Source of the DNA: Candidatus Wallbacteria bacterium
GTDB taxonomy: Bacteria > Muiribacteriota > UBA6191 > JACPRK01
Direction of reading: 5' to 3'
DNA length: 64,000 nt
NCBI GenBank assembly: GCA_016213845.1
Contig: JACQZN010000071.1
Span: 62,001 to 126,000, forward strand
The notes beneath the pieces are model-generated. The model was not told where the DNA came from and ran no database searches. It was given only the letters and a program-made list of their open reading frames with translations. Each line of letters starts with the position of its first letter. The stretch's first letter is position 1. Of the stretch, positions 15,929-24,488 are shown piece by piece. The position numbers and the translations under genes are program-made.

Positions 15929-16909
15929 ATGAGAAGGGGTGGACTCATCACCGCCGCACTGGCTGCCAGCCTGCTGGCCCGGCCGGCTACCGCCGCCGGT
16001 TACCCGCATCACGCGCGAGGCGCCGTCGTCTACGAGGTCGGCGCGCCCGCCACCAGTGGCGCCATCGTCCGCTCCTCGGCCAGCGGCGCCGTCGTCATCA
16101 ATGTTCGCCGCGGCTCGGGATTCGCCGGCCCGCAGGCCTCCTTCAAGCTCAAGGGCGACCCCAGGTCCGTCCTCGTCGAGATGATGGGCAACGTCCATCC
16201 GGTCCAGTCCCAGGCGCGCCTGGTCGAGGACTACTTCCGCAGGCTCGGCATCGTCGTCCCTGCCGGCTTCTCCGAGCAGACGCTCTTCGGGATGGCTGCT
16301 CCCATCGCCCGCCGGCGCACGGGCGACCTGCTCTACTACGCCGGCGCCGACGGCCGCGCGCCCGCCCACGTCGCCATCCTGCTCGAGCCTGACCGGCTCG
16401 TCTACTACAACTCCGGCTCGGGAAAAGTTGAGCATGCGCAGCTCGGCCACACTCCCTGGGAGGGCCGGTTCCTCTTCACACGACGCATCCTCGGCACCGT
16501 CTTCGCCGGCTATCTGCGCCGCGGCGGCGGCGGCCCCACGGCTCCCCGCCCAGGCAAGCCGAAGCCCGCCCCTCTGCCGGAGCACTACGAAACCGAGATG
16601 GCGGGCATCGCCTCGCTCTACGGCAACGGCGACGGAAGCCACGGCAAGGAGACGGCCAACGGCGAGCGCTACGACGAGGAAGCGCTCACGGCCGCCCACC
16701 GCACCTTGCCCTTCCACACCTGGCTTCTCGTCACCAATGTCGACAACGGGCGCCGCGTCATCGTGCGCGTCAACGACCGCGGCCCCTTCGCCCAGAAGGA
16801 GCGCGTCATCGACCTGAGCTACCGGGCCGCCCGACTCCTCGGCATGGACCACCGCGGCACCGCCCGGGTCAAGCTCTCCGTCATCCGCGTCGCCACCGAG
16901 AACCGCTGA
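15929..16909 (+). CDS. Exported protein with NlpC/P60-like N-terminal region and RlpA-like DPBB domain
   Basis: 326 residues from the ATG at 15929, giving a clean signal peptide (GLITAALAASLLARPATA); a GTG at 15914 is the alternative. Residues about 80-200 contain GDLLYYAGADGRAPAHVAILLE, the pattern of NlpC/P60 or CHAP-type cell-wall domains, though the catalytic cysteine is not obvious. Residues about 225-320 are a double-psi beta-barrel with YGNGDGSHGKETANGERYD and VRVNDRGPF, the RlpA lytic-transglycosylase signature with its catalytic aspartate. Likely acts on peptidoglycan in the periplasm. Confidence 0.75.
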   Translation: MRRGGLITAALAASLLARPATAAGYPHHARGAVVYEVGAPATSGAIVRSSASGAVVINVRRGSGFAGPQASFKLKGDPRSVLVEMMGNVHPVQSQARLVEDYFRRLGIVVPAGFSEQTLFGMAAPIARRRTGDLLYYAGADGRAPAHVAILLEPDRLVYYNSGSGKVEHAQLGHTPWEGRFLFTRRILGTVFAGYLRRGGGGPTAPRPGKPKPAPLPEHYETEMAGIASLYGNGDGSHGKETANGERYDEEALTAAHRTLPFHTWLLVTNVDNGRRVIVRVNDRGPFAQKERVIDLSYRAARLLGMDHRGTARVKLSVIRVATENR

Positions 16910-16930
16910 GCGCTGCGAAGGCCCTGGCCG

Positions 16931-17000
16931 TCCTTCGACACGACCGCTGCTCGGTCTGCTCAGGATGAGCGGGCCCTTCGACAAGCTCTGGATGAGCGGG
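16931..17000. repeat. CTTCGACA...GGATGAGCGGG dispersed repeat, copy 1 (two units)
   Basis: Two degenerate units, each beginning CCTTCGACA and ending GGATGAGCGGG, in the 281-nt gap between the convergent RlpA-like and arginase genes. A related inverted form is at 40518-40579. Confidence 0.65.
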
Positions 17001-17190
17001 GGGGGCTTAGCGGAGCTTCCAGAAGACGTAGCGGGCGTACCAGGGGACGACTCCCCGGTGAGAACGGCGGGAGCGGAACAGTCTGACCATGGGCGGATAC
17101 CTCCTCTTCTGACCATTCATCGGACGCGCGCATGCCGCGCCGAAGCTCTGGCCTTGAAGGCACGCCCACGCCCCCGAGGCACCGCCAGGG

Positions 17191-18165
17191 CTACAGGACC
17201 CGACGGCCCAGCAGCGTCGCCAGGAGGTTCACGACGATCTTTGCGGTGATGTTCTGGTGGTCCAGGATCGGGTTCACCTCGACCATGTCGACGCTGGTCA
17301 GGCCGGGCGTCTCCGACAGCATCTCCATCGCCAGGAGCGATTCGCGATACGTCAGACCGCCGATGGCCGGTGTCCCCACGCCCGGCGCGCACCCGGGGTC
17401 CAGCACGTCCACGTCGAAGCTGACGTGAAACGGAGCCCCGCCCTTGGTGGCGGTGTCAATCGCCTGCCGCATCACCGACTGCAACCCGAAGCGGTCGATC
17501 GCCTCCATCGTGTAGACCTTGATCCCCGCCTTCTTCAGCAGTTGACGCTCCCCCTCGTCGGTATCCCGCACGCCCACCAGCGCGCTCCTGTGGGCGTCGA
17601 CGATGCTCCCCTTGCAGAGCGCCCTCATCGCGGGAGAGCCGTACTGGAAGATCGCCGCCAGCGGCATCCCGTGCACGTTCCCCGTGGGGCTGGTCCGCGG
17701 CGTGTTGAAGTCCGCGTGCGCGTCGAACCAGATCAGCCCCAGCTTATCGTGACAGCGCGAGGCGCCCACGATGCTCCCCATAGCCAGGCTGTGGTCGCCT
17801 CCCAGCACCACCGCCACGCGGTCCCGCTGGATCGCTTGCGACACCATCCGCGACAGCCGGCGGCAACCCCGCACGATCTCCTCGGCGTACTTGGCCCGCA
17901 CGTTGCGCGGTGGATGCGATTCCGGCGCCGGGATGTTCACGTTGCCCAGGTCCTCGACCTCGATGCCGATCCGCTCCAGCTCGTGCTTGAGCCCCGCGTA
18001 GCGAATGGCGCTCGGCCCCATGTCGACACCGCGGCGGTCGGCCCCCAGGTCCAGAGGCATCCCGATCACCGTCACGGGCCTGGCCTGCACCGGCTCCCCG
18101 GGCAGCGGCAGCAGGTGCGCCATCGACGCGTCCGTCTGCCGGCGCAGCTTCGCCGTTCGCCTCAT
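17191..18165 (-). CDS. rocF: Arginase
   Basis: 324 residues from the ATG at 18165 (GGAGAGG just upstream). Hydrolyses arginine to ornithine and urea with a binuclear Mn site. The ligand motifs are all present: GGDHSLAMGS, DAHADFNTP, and SFDVDVLDPGCAPGVGTP. The TSPTGNVHGMPLA segment is the arginase rather than agmatinase signature. The stop codon of the upstream unknown gene overlaps the start by ATGA, so the two are translationally coupled. Together with the arginine decarboxylase at 34817 the organism has two arginine-consuming routes. Confidence 0.92.
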   Translation of the reverse strand: MRRTAKLRRQTDASMAHLLPLPGEPVQARPVTVIGMPLDLGADRRGVDMGPSAIRYAGLKHELERIGIEVEDLGNVNIPAPESHPPRNVRAKYAEEIVRGCRRLSRMVSQAIQRDRVAVVLGGDHSLAMGSIVGASRCHDKLGLIWFDAHADFNTPRTSPTGNVHGMPLAAIFQYGSPAMRALCKGSIVDAHRSALVGVRDTDEGERQLLKKAGIKVYTMEAIDRFGLQSVMRQAIDTATKGGAPFHVSFDVDVLDPGCAPGVGTPAIGGLTYRESLLAMEMLSETPGLTSVDMVEVNPILDHQNITAKIVVNLLATLLGRRVL

Positions 18166-18932
18166 GCAGCCTCTCCGTAGAAGTACTTGCGTGCCCGCTC
18201 CACGTGCTCGCGCGTCACGGCGGTCTCGCCCATCAACGCCGTCGGGTCCAGCTCGTCCTGCGTCAGGATCGAGGCCAGCCGCCGCACGGCCTCCGCTTTC
18301 TTGTCGTGCCCGGGCAGCTCCGGCGCGCTCTCGATGTAGTCGGCCACCTGCTTCCACTCGCCGTCGAAGTCCGCGTCGCGTGTCAGCGTCAGCCACAAAT
18401 CCGAACCCGTGATCCGGTGGGCCAGCCCCGTGTTGGGCCCATTCAGCCACCCGATCAGCTCCCCCGCAGTCATCGGCGGGCGCGGGATCGGGCGCGGCGC
18501 GCTGCCCGAGAAGATCTGCTCGAGCGCCCGGTCGGCTGCGGCCGTGCTCGCCAGGCCCCCCTTCTGCTTGAGGAATCCGAGGAAAGCCACGACTGTCGAG
18601 AGCAGCTCGCGCTTGCGGGCTGGGTCCGCGGCGAGAGGATCGTACACTTCCGACTCCAGGAACTCGAACACCAGCCGCGAGTACTCCCAGGGCTCCAACT
18701 CTTCGAGCCCCCGGCTCGTCGGGTGCGCCTCCAGGTAGGCGCAGAAGTACTCCAGATCCGTCCAGGCGGCCTCGACCCCGGGCATGGAGCCGCCGGCGGC
18801 AAGCTGCTCGTCCAGGAAGCCGACGACCTGCGCGGCCTCGAGGTCCTGCGCAATCTCCAGCTCTGCGAAGTACTCTGCGATGAGCCCCGCCAGCTCGTCG
18901 CGCGACCGGTTGGGTGTTGGACGGATGGTCAT
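18162..18932 (-). CDS. Conserved protein of unknown function coupled to arginase
   Basis: 256 residues from the ATG at 18932; no strong ribosome site is seen and a longer start is possible. Acidic and almost entirely helical by composition (ELAGLIAEYFAELEIAQDLEAAQVVGFLDEQL). No signal peptide, membrane helix or metal motif. I do not recognise the family. ATGA overlap with arginase suggests a related role, for example regulation or substrate sensing, but that is inference only. Confidence 0.6.
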   Translation of the reverse strand: MTIRPTPNRSRDELAGLIAEYFAELEIAQDLEAAQVVGFLDEQLAAGGSMPGVEAAWTDLEYFCAYLEAHPTSRGLEELEPWEYSRLVFEFLESEVYDPLAADPARKRELLSTVVAFLGFLKQKGGLASTAAADRALEQIFSGSAPRPIPRPPMTAGELIGWLNGPNTGLAHRITGSDLWLTLTRDADFDGEWKQVADYIESAPELPGHDKKAEAVRRLASILTQDELDPTALMGETAVTREHVERARKYFYGEAA

Positions 18933-19007
18933 GGCTGAACTATGATGCTCCCGCCGGCTCCCCGCCTCTGACCGGCGCCGCGTGCCCCCGTATCGGAAGC
19001 CGCTCAT

Positions 19008-19013
19008 TATACT
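19008..19013 (+). promoter_or_regulatory. TATACT -10-like element upstream of the acyl-CoA dehydrogenase gene
   Basis: TATACT ends 13 nt before the GTG at 19027. If it is a real -10 box it excludes the more upstream GTG start at 18982. Confidence 0.35.
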
Positions 19014-19026
19014 ACCTCTCACCGCT

Positions 19027-20871
19027 GTGTCTCAAGTCACTCCCGAACCCTCCCCCCCTAGGCCCGCCCCGTTCCAGACCACGGACGAGCAGTCGGCACT
19101 GGCCGACGAGGTCCTGAAGTTTGCCCGGGCCGAGGCCGCCCCGCATGAACTGGCCGAGGAGTTCGCGATGCCGCTGTGGCGGAAGATGGCCGAGCTCGGG
19201 CTGATGGGCCTGCCAATTCCTCGAGAGTACGGCGGCGGCGACTCGGACCTGACCACCACGGTGCTGGCCGTGGAGGCGTTCGTCCGGGGCGGCGGCTCGC
19301 TTTCTATGGCGCTTTCCTGGGGAGCCTCGACCGTCCTGTTCGGCATTCCGGTTCTGGTTTTCGGCACCTCCGAGCAGAAGCGGCGCTATCTGCCGCGCAT
19401 CGCCTCGGGCGAGTCGATCGGCGCCTTTGCCCTCACGGAGCCAGGGGCCGGCTCCGACGCTGCCAGCCTCCGCACGCGCGCCCGGCGCACCGACGGCGGC
19501 TGGGTGCTGGACGGCGCCAAGATGTTCATCACCAACGGCCCGATCGCCGACGCGTTCCTCGTGTTCGCCTCCACCGATCCCGCCCGCGGCCGCAACGGCA
19601 TCTCCGCCTTCGTGATCGATCGAGAGACGCCCGGGTTCACCTGCGGCCAGCCGCTCCACAAGATGGGCCACCGAGGCTCTCCCACTTCCGAGCTTGTCCT
19701 GCAGGACTGCCGGGTGCCCGACACGGCGCTCCTGGGCAAGGAAGGGCGCGGTTTCGTCGAGGTCGCTTTCTCGACCCTGGAGTGGGAGCGCAGCTGTCTG
19801 CTGGGGCCGGGCGCCGGGGCCTGCGCGCTGGCGCTGGAGCGATCGGCCCGCTACGCGCTCTCGCGCGCCCAGTTCGGCCGGCCGGTCGCCGAGTTCGGCG
19901 CCGTGCGGCAGCTGCTGGGCGACATGCAGGCGCGCTGCTTTGCCGCGGCGCTCCACTGGCGGCGGCTTGGCTGGCTCAAGGACGCAGGTGTCCCCGCCGT
20001 CACCGAGTCCTCCATCGCCAAGCTCGTGATCTCGGAGGACTGCCTGCGCGTCGCCGACAGCGCGGTGCAGATTCACGGCGGCTACGGATACATCCGCGAA
20101 TACCCGGTCGAGCAGTTCTACCGCGACGTGAAGCTCTACACGCTGGGTGGCGGCACCAGCGAAATCCAGCAGCGAATCCTGGCCGAAACGCTCCTCAAGG
20201 AGCACCGCGACGGGCGGCATCCCGAGAGGCTCTCGACCCGCGACCCGCTGCTGCGGGCGCTGGCCGGCGACGCCGCTGTCGATCGAATCCAGGAGATGCG
20301 GGCGCTGGGACGCGCAACGGCGGCCTCCGTGCTGGAGGCCTCGCTGCGCCACGACCAGCCTGAGCTAGCCTGGGCCGTGGCGCTCGACGAGCTGGCGGCC
20401 CAGGACCGTCTCGAGAGCCTGCCGTGCGGGCCCGCCCAGGGTCCGGTGCCGCCGCGGGTCCATATCCGCGCGGCCGCGTGCGCTTGCGGGCTGGCGGCGG
20501 CAGCGCTTGAGCGCGGGCTCGACCTGGCGCTCTCGCTCCGGACCGACCATCCGGACCATGAGCTCCAGGAGCAGATCTTTCCGCTGGCCCGCGCGCGCGC
20601 CGAGCTCGACACCGCCCGGCTCCTGGTCTGGCGGGCCGCGCTTTCGACCGACGCGGCCGGCCGTGAGACTGCCCCCCTGGCCGCGGCTGCCCGGCTGCGC
20701 GCCTCCGCCGCTGCCACGCAGGCCCTGCTGGCCGTTTCCGACTTGACCGGCGATGTCCCCTGGGCCGCATCCCTCTTCCGGTCGGTGGCGGAGCTGCGCC
20801 GCGCCGGCGGCACGGATTCGGAGCTGAGGGAGGCCCTGGCGGGTTTTGCAATCGCCCAGGCCCAATGTTAG
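19027..20871 (+). CDS. Acyl-CoA dehydrogenase with long C-terminal helical extension
   Basis: 614 residues from the GTG at 19027; a GTG at 18982 would add 15 residues. FAD enzyme of acyl-CoA beta-oxidation or amino-acid degradation. FAD/substrate motifs are AFALTEPGAGSDAAS, FITNGPIADAFLV and QIHGGYGYIREYPVEQFYRD. The usual C-terminal catalytic Glu of YEGT is replaced by Gly (LGGGTSEIQ), whereas E254 in STLEWERSC lies at the isovaleryl-/long-chain-type position, so that type of enzyme is favoured. Residues about 400-614 form an extra Ala/Leu/Arg-rich helical region beyond the usual 380-residue enzyme. Confidence 0.85.
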   Translation: MSQVTPEPSPPRPAPFQTTDEQSALADEVLKFARAEAAPHELAEEFAMPLWRKMAELGLMGLPIPREYGGGDSDLTTTVLAVEAFVRGGGSLSMALSWGASTVLFGIPVLVFGTSEQKRRYLPRIASGESIGAFALTEPGAGSDAASLRTRARRTDGGWVLDGAKMFITNGPIADAFLVFASTDPARGRNGISAFVIDRETPGFTCGQPLHKMGHRGSPTSELVLQDCRVPDTALLGKEGRGFVEVAFSTLEWERSCLLGPGAGACALALERSARYALSRAQFGRPVAEFGAVRQLLGDMQARCFAAALHWRRLGWLKDAGVPAVTESSIAKLVISEDCLRVADSAVQIHGGYGYIREYPVEQFYRDVKLYTLGGGTSEIQQRILAETLLKEHRDGRHPERLSTRDPLLRALAGDAAVDRIQEMRALGRATAASVLEASLRHDQPELAWAVALDELAAQDRLESLPCGPAQGPVPPRVHIRAAACACGLAAAALERGLDLALSLRTDHPDHELQEQIFPLARARAELDTARLLVWRAALSTDAAGRETAPLAAAARLRASAAATQALLAVSDLTGDVPWAASLFRSVAELRRAGGTDSELREALAGFAIAQAQC

Positions 20872-20910
20872 ATTGAGGTCGCGCCGCGTGACGCGGCCCT
20901 TCGTTCAAAC

Positions 20911-21906
20911 ATGGCTGCAGGCGATACGATCAATCAGGACCTCCTGACCCGCTTCAAAGGCACCGTGCTCGGGTGCGCGGTCGGCGACGCCTTGGGCGCT
21001 CCCTTCGAGGGCAAGCCGCGTTCCTTCTTTCTTGCGGGCACGGTCATGCTCGACGAGTTCCAGCGGCTCCCCGGCTACCAGCCCGGGCAGTTCACCGACG
21101 AGACCCAGCTGAGCGTGGCGGTCGCCGAATCCCTCATCCACTGCGGCCGCCTCGATTGCGCCGACGTGGCGCGGCGGTTCGCCCAGCTCTTCGCGCGCGG
21201 CGAGGTGGTGGCCCCCGGGCGCGTCACCAGCCTGGCCGTTGGCCGGATCGTCAGCGGAGCCGACTGGCGCGAGGCCGCCGCCGAGGAAGGCGAGGCGGGC
21301 AACGGCCCCTCGGCGCGAGTGCTGGCGCTGGCCCTCTGGCACCACGACCGGCTCGACAAGCTTCGTGCCGACGCCATCCAGCTCTGCCGCCTGACGCACC
21401 GCGACACGCGAGTCCAGGCAGGCACCGTCGCCATGGCGCGCGCCATCTCGCACTGCCTGGAGTCGAAGAAGATCGACGCCGGCAGCTTCCTGCGCGTCGT
21501 GAGCGAATCGGTCGCCGGCATCAATGGCGAGTTCAGCAGCCTGGTCGAGGATCTCGAGGGCTGGGTCGCGCTGCCGGAAGAGTCGGCGCTGCCCCTCATC
21601 ATCGCGGCCGGTGCCGCTTCCTCGGCCGAGGTCGATACCAGCGGCGGCATCCCCTCCTTCGTCGTCCCGACCGTTCTCGCCGTCTTTTACTTCTTCCTGC
21701 GCTACCACGACGACTTCGAGCTCTGCATGCAGGAGTCGATTCGCGCCGGCGGAGACGTCGACACGCTGGCCAGCATGGTGGCCAGCCTCTACGGCGCCTC
21801 CCACGGCCTCGACGCGCTCCCCGAGAACCTCGTCAGCAACGTGCAGAACTACAAGTACTTGCTCGAGGTGGCCGAGCGCCTCTTCCGCCGCAAGACCTCC
21901 AACTGA
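20911..21906 (+). CDS. ADP-ribosylglycohydrolase family protein (DraG-like)
   Basis: 331 residues. The N-terminal GTVLGCAVGDALGAPFEGK, the FTDETQLSVAVAESL motif (usual form TDDT) and the C-terminal SIRAGGDVDTLASMVASLYGA give the metal-binding pattern of ADP-ribosyl hydrolases. These remove ADP-ribose from modified proteins such as dinitrogenase reductase, but no nitrogen-fixation gene is nearby, so the substrate is open. One Asp of the first metal motif is Glu here. The histidine kinase gene follows 37 bp downstream on the same strand. Confidence 0.8.
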   Translation: MAAGDTINQDLLTRFKGTVLGCAVGDALGAPFEGKPRSFFLAGTVMLDEFQRLPGYQPGQFTDETQLSVAVAESLIHCGRLDCADVARRFAQLFARGEVVAPGRVTSLAVGRIVSGADWREAAAEEGEAGNGPSARVLALALWHHDRLDKLRADAIQLCRLTHRDTRVQAGTVAMARAISHCLESKKIDAGSFLRVVSESVAGINGEFSSLVEDLEGWVALPEESALPLIIAAGAASSAEVDTSGGIPSFVVPTVLAVFYFFLRYHDDFELCMQESIRAGGDVDTLASMVASLYGASHGLDALPENLVSNVQNYKYLLEVAERLFRRKTSN

Positions 21907-21943
21907 TCACCGTCCACCCGATGCCAGCTCGAGGCCACTCCGA

Positions 21944-22636
21944 ATGGGATTGACGAACGGAGCCAAGTCGGAGCTCGAAGCGCTCATCCATAACATCGTC
22001 CACGACCTGCGTTCCCCGCTGGTCACCATCGAGAGCATGGTCGTCCTGCTGAGGGAAAGTGCCTCCAGCCGCCTCGACAAGGACGAGACCAGCTACCTGG
22101 AGCACATCGAGAGCGGTGCCCGGCTGATGAGGGATCTCTTGAGCGATCTGACCGAGTACACGCTGCTGGCCGAGAAGGTCGACCCGATCGGAGCCGTGGA
22201 CCTGCGCGACGTGATGGATCAGCTCCTGGTCGAGCTGGCGCCCGAGATCGCCCGCGCGAAGGGCGACGTGCGGCTCGACGGCGACCTGCCGACCGTGCAC
22301 GCAGACGCGGCGGCCGTCCAGACGATCCTGCGCCAGCTGCTGGAGAACTCGCTCAAGTTCGTGCGGCCCGGAGTCGCGCCCGCCGTGAGCGTGAGCTCCC
22401 GCCGCCAGGGCGGTTTCTACGAGATCGAGGTCGCCGACGAAGGGATCGGCATCCCCGAAGCCTCACGCCAGCGGGTGTTCGGGATCTTCACCAAGCTGCA
22501 TCCGCGTGCCAAGTATGGAGGCAACGGGATCGGACTGGCGCTGGTGAAGCGGGCCGTGGAGAGTCACGGCGGGCAGGTGCGGATCGAGCCCAGGGAGCCG
22601 GCCGGCACCCGGGTGATCTTCACCCTTCCCGCGTGA
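21944..22636 (+). CDS. Cytoplasmic sensor-less histidine kinase
   Basis: 230 residues. H-box HDLRSPLVTIESM with the phospho-acceptor His near residue 20, then N-box ENSLKF, G1 DEGIGIPE, F-box FGIFTKL and G2 GNGIGLALVKRAVESHGG. It has no sensor or membrane domain: the protein begins directly at the dimerisation helix, like the kinase core of bacteriophytochrome-type kinases. It must receive input from a partner. No response regulator is adjacent. The last 17 nt overlap the convergent mqnA gene. Confidence 0.88.
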   Translation: MGLTNGAKSELEALIHNIVHDLRSPLVTIESMVVLLRESASSRLDKDETSYLEHIESGARLMRDLLSDLTEYTLLAEKVDPIGAVDLRDVMDQLLVELAPEIARAKGDVRLDGDLPTVHADAAAVQTILRQLLENSLKFVRPGVAPAVSVSSRRQGGFYEIEVADEGIGIPEASRQRVFGIFTKLHPRAKYGGNGIGLALVKRAVESHGGQVRIEPREPAGTRVIFTLPA

Positions 22637-23450
22637 GCTGGCAATCGGCCGCGGAGCTTTCGGCCAGAGACGGGGCGTTTTCGAGCTCGCCCAGCTCGCC
22701 TGCCATGCGGAAGTAGAGGGCCAACCCGGCGGCGTGGCGCTCCTCGAAGCGGAACTGGAGCCCCAGGAGGTAGGCGCGCACGAGCGGCAGCGGCAGGCGC
22801 ATCCGGGCCGCCGCGGGGGCGGCCACCGCCTCGAGGTCCTCGGGCCAGCGGCGCGCGTTCTCCTGGAAGAGTCGGGAGAGCCGTTGAATCTCTTCGCTCT
22901 GCTGGCGCTCGGCCTCCCGGCGGAAGCAGACGAGCGCAAAGGTCATCGGCAGGCCGGTCATGCGGACCCACTCGTCTGCCAGGTCGTAAACATGGCCGTG
23001 CGACGGCGTCGCGCGAGCCGCCAGCGCCGGGTCGCCGATGATCAGCACGGGGCCCGGCGGCAGGCCCCCCGAGAGCTCCCAGCTCTCGTAGCGCGGCTCC
23101 ACCCGGAACCGGTGGCGCATCAGGATCTTGAGCAGCACGACCGTCGTGGCGGACTCCGTGCAGAGGTACACGGTCCGGCCTTCGAGCGCCGTGACCGGCT
23201 CGGGCGAGAGCAGCAGGACGCTCTGGATCGGGCCGCTGGCGCTGATTCCGACGCCTGGGACGCGGCCGTAGAGCTCTCCGCCGCGCGCGTACTCGATCGA
23301 ACTGATCGCGCTCAGGTCGAGCAGCCCGCTCCGCATGCGGCGGTTCAACTCGCTCGGAACGGCCGCGGTGAGCTCGCGTCCGGGCCCGGGCGCGAGCCCG
23401 ACGAAGAGCGGATCGCAGTTGACGTAGTCGATACGGCCGATGCGCAACAC
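22620..23450 (-). CDS. mqnA: Chorismate dehydratase (futalosine pathway of menaquinone synthesis)
   Basis: 276 residues with a GTG start at 23450. The N-terminal RIGRIDYVNCDPLFVGL and SAISSIEYAR are MqnA hallmarks, and the fold is a periplasmic-binding-protein-like domain (VYLCTESATTVVLLKILM, VLIIGDPAL). MqnA dehydrates chorismate to 3-[(1-carboxyvinyl)oxy]benzoate, the first step of futalosine-dependent menaquinone synthesis. The other mqn genes are not in the window. Its presence implies menaquinone-based respiration. Confidence 0.88.
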   Translation of the reverse strand: MLRIGRIDYVNCDPLFVGLAPGPGRELTAAVPSELNRRMRSGLLDLSAISSIEYARGGELYGRVPGVGISASGPIQSVLLLSPEPVTALEGRTVYLCTESATTVVLLKILMRHRFRVEPRYESWELSGGLPPGPVLIIGDPALAARATPSHGHVYDLADEWVRMTGLPMTFALVCFRREAERQQSEEIQRLSRLFQENARRWPEDLEAVAAPAAARMRLPLPLVRAYLLGLQFRFEERHAAGLALYFRMAGELGELENAPSLAESSAADCQLTREG

Positions 23451-23489
23451 AGGCCGCGCAGGATACCACGCCCGCGCGCCGCGAGGCCA

Positions 23490-24464
23490 CTATGCCGCCG
23501 CCGCGGGCTCGGAGCGCGAGAAGAAGTCGCGAGGGTTGTCGATCAGCATCGTGTCGATCGTCTTCTGGGCGACGCCGGCGGCCAGCAGCTTCGGGATGAT
23601 GTTTCTGAAGAGGTGCGTGGCGCTCCAGTTCTCCACCAGCTTCAGTGCCTCCGGCGGTACGTGCGGGAAGCGCCCCGCCCAGCACTGGACGAAATCGTGC
23701 GAGAGCACGAGCTGGCGCTCGTAGCCCACGCCCAGAAGCCCGATCAGCGCCGCCAGCCGCAGCTTGTCGGGGTGAAAGAACTCCAGCCCGAAGCGGTCGA
23801 ATCCCAGCGTGGCGCCCCGGTCCAGCATCTCCGTGTGGACCCGCAAATCCGAGGCGCCGCAGCTGTGGCCGACGATCACGTTGCGCAGGTCGACCCCTTC
23901 GCTGGCCAGGATGTCGAGCTGCTCCTTGCCCATCGTCCCGCCGTCGGTGTGCGTGGTGATCGGGACGCCCGTCAGCCTGTGGGCACGGCTGGCCGCTCGC
24001 AGCAGCGTCTCCTCGTACGCAGTCACCTTGCCCAGCCCCGTGGCGCACTTGATCAGGCCCGCCCTCACGCCGGTCGTGCCGATGCCGACCCGCAGCTCGT
24101 GCAGGTAGAGCTCGACGATGTCCTCGATCGGACGCTGCTTGAAGTAGGACCCGTTGCCCAGGTCCTCCTTGTACAGCCCGGTCGCGCAGACGATCTTCAT
24201 TCCGGTCGCCTCCGACACCTCCGCCATGAAGGTGACGTCCCGCCCGATGTCCATGGGACAGGGGTCGACGAAGGTCTGCACCCCCAGGTCCATCAGCTCC
24301 GCAAGGCGCGTCACGCAGTAGCTCTTCGCCGCTGCGCGGTCGAACTTCGGCGCCGGCCAGTCGAAGTCCCACCCGCCCCAGCCGACCAGGAGGTGTTCGT
24401 GCATCAGGGTCTTGCCGAGCGCCGCCGGGGCGCAGGTGCCGGTCACGGTCTGGATTGAGTTCAT
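23490..24464 (-). CDS. Phosphotriesterase-family metal hydrolase
   Basis: 324 residues. The binuclear metal site of the PTE family is visible: HEH in KTLMHEHLLVGW, the carbamylated-lysine position in AGLIKCATG, His in PITTHTDGG and VIVGHSCG, and the last Asp in VLSHDFVQ. Family members act as lactonases, phosphotriesterases or sugar-phosphate lactonases, and the true substrate cannot be read from sequence. It is transcribed in the same direction as, and just upstream of, mqnA with a 39-bp gap. Confidence 0.85.
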   Translation of the reverse strand: MNSIQTVTGTCAPAALGKTLMHEHLLVGWGGWDFDWPAPKFDRAAAKSYCVTRLAELMDLGVQTFVDPCPMDIGRDVTFMAEVSEATGMKIVCATGLYKEDLGNGSYFKQRPIEDIVELYLHELRVGIGTTGVRAGLIKCATGLGKVTAYEETLLRAASRAHRLTGVPITTHTDGGTMGKEQLDILASEGVDLRNVIVGHSCGASDLRVHTEMLDRGATLGFDRFGLEFFHPDKLRLAALIGLLGVGYERQLVLSHDFVQCWAGRFPHVPPEALKLVENWSATHLFRNIIPKLLAAGVAQKTIDTMLIDNPRDFFSRSEPAAAA

Positions 24465-24488
24465 CGTTTTCGTCCTCGACTTGGTCGT

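Noticed and set aside
18982-19026. Upstream GTG start for the acyl-CoA dehydrogenase
   Set aside because: It precedes a TATACT -10-like box and adds residues not expected for the family; kept as an alternative only.
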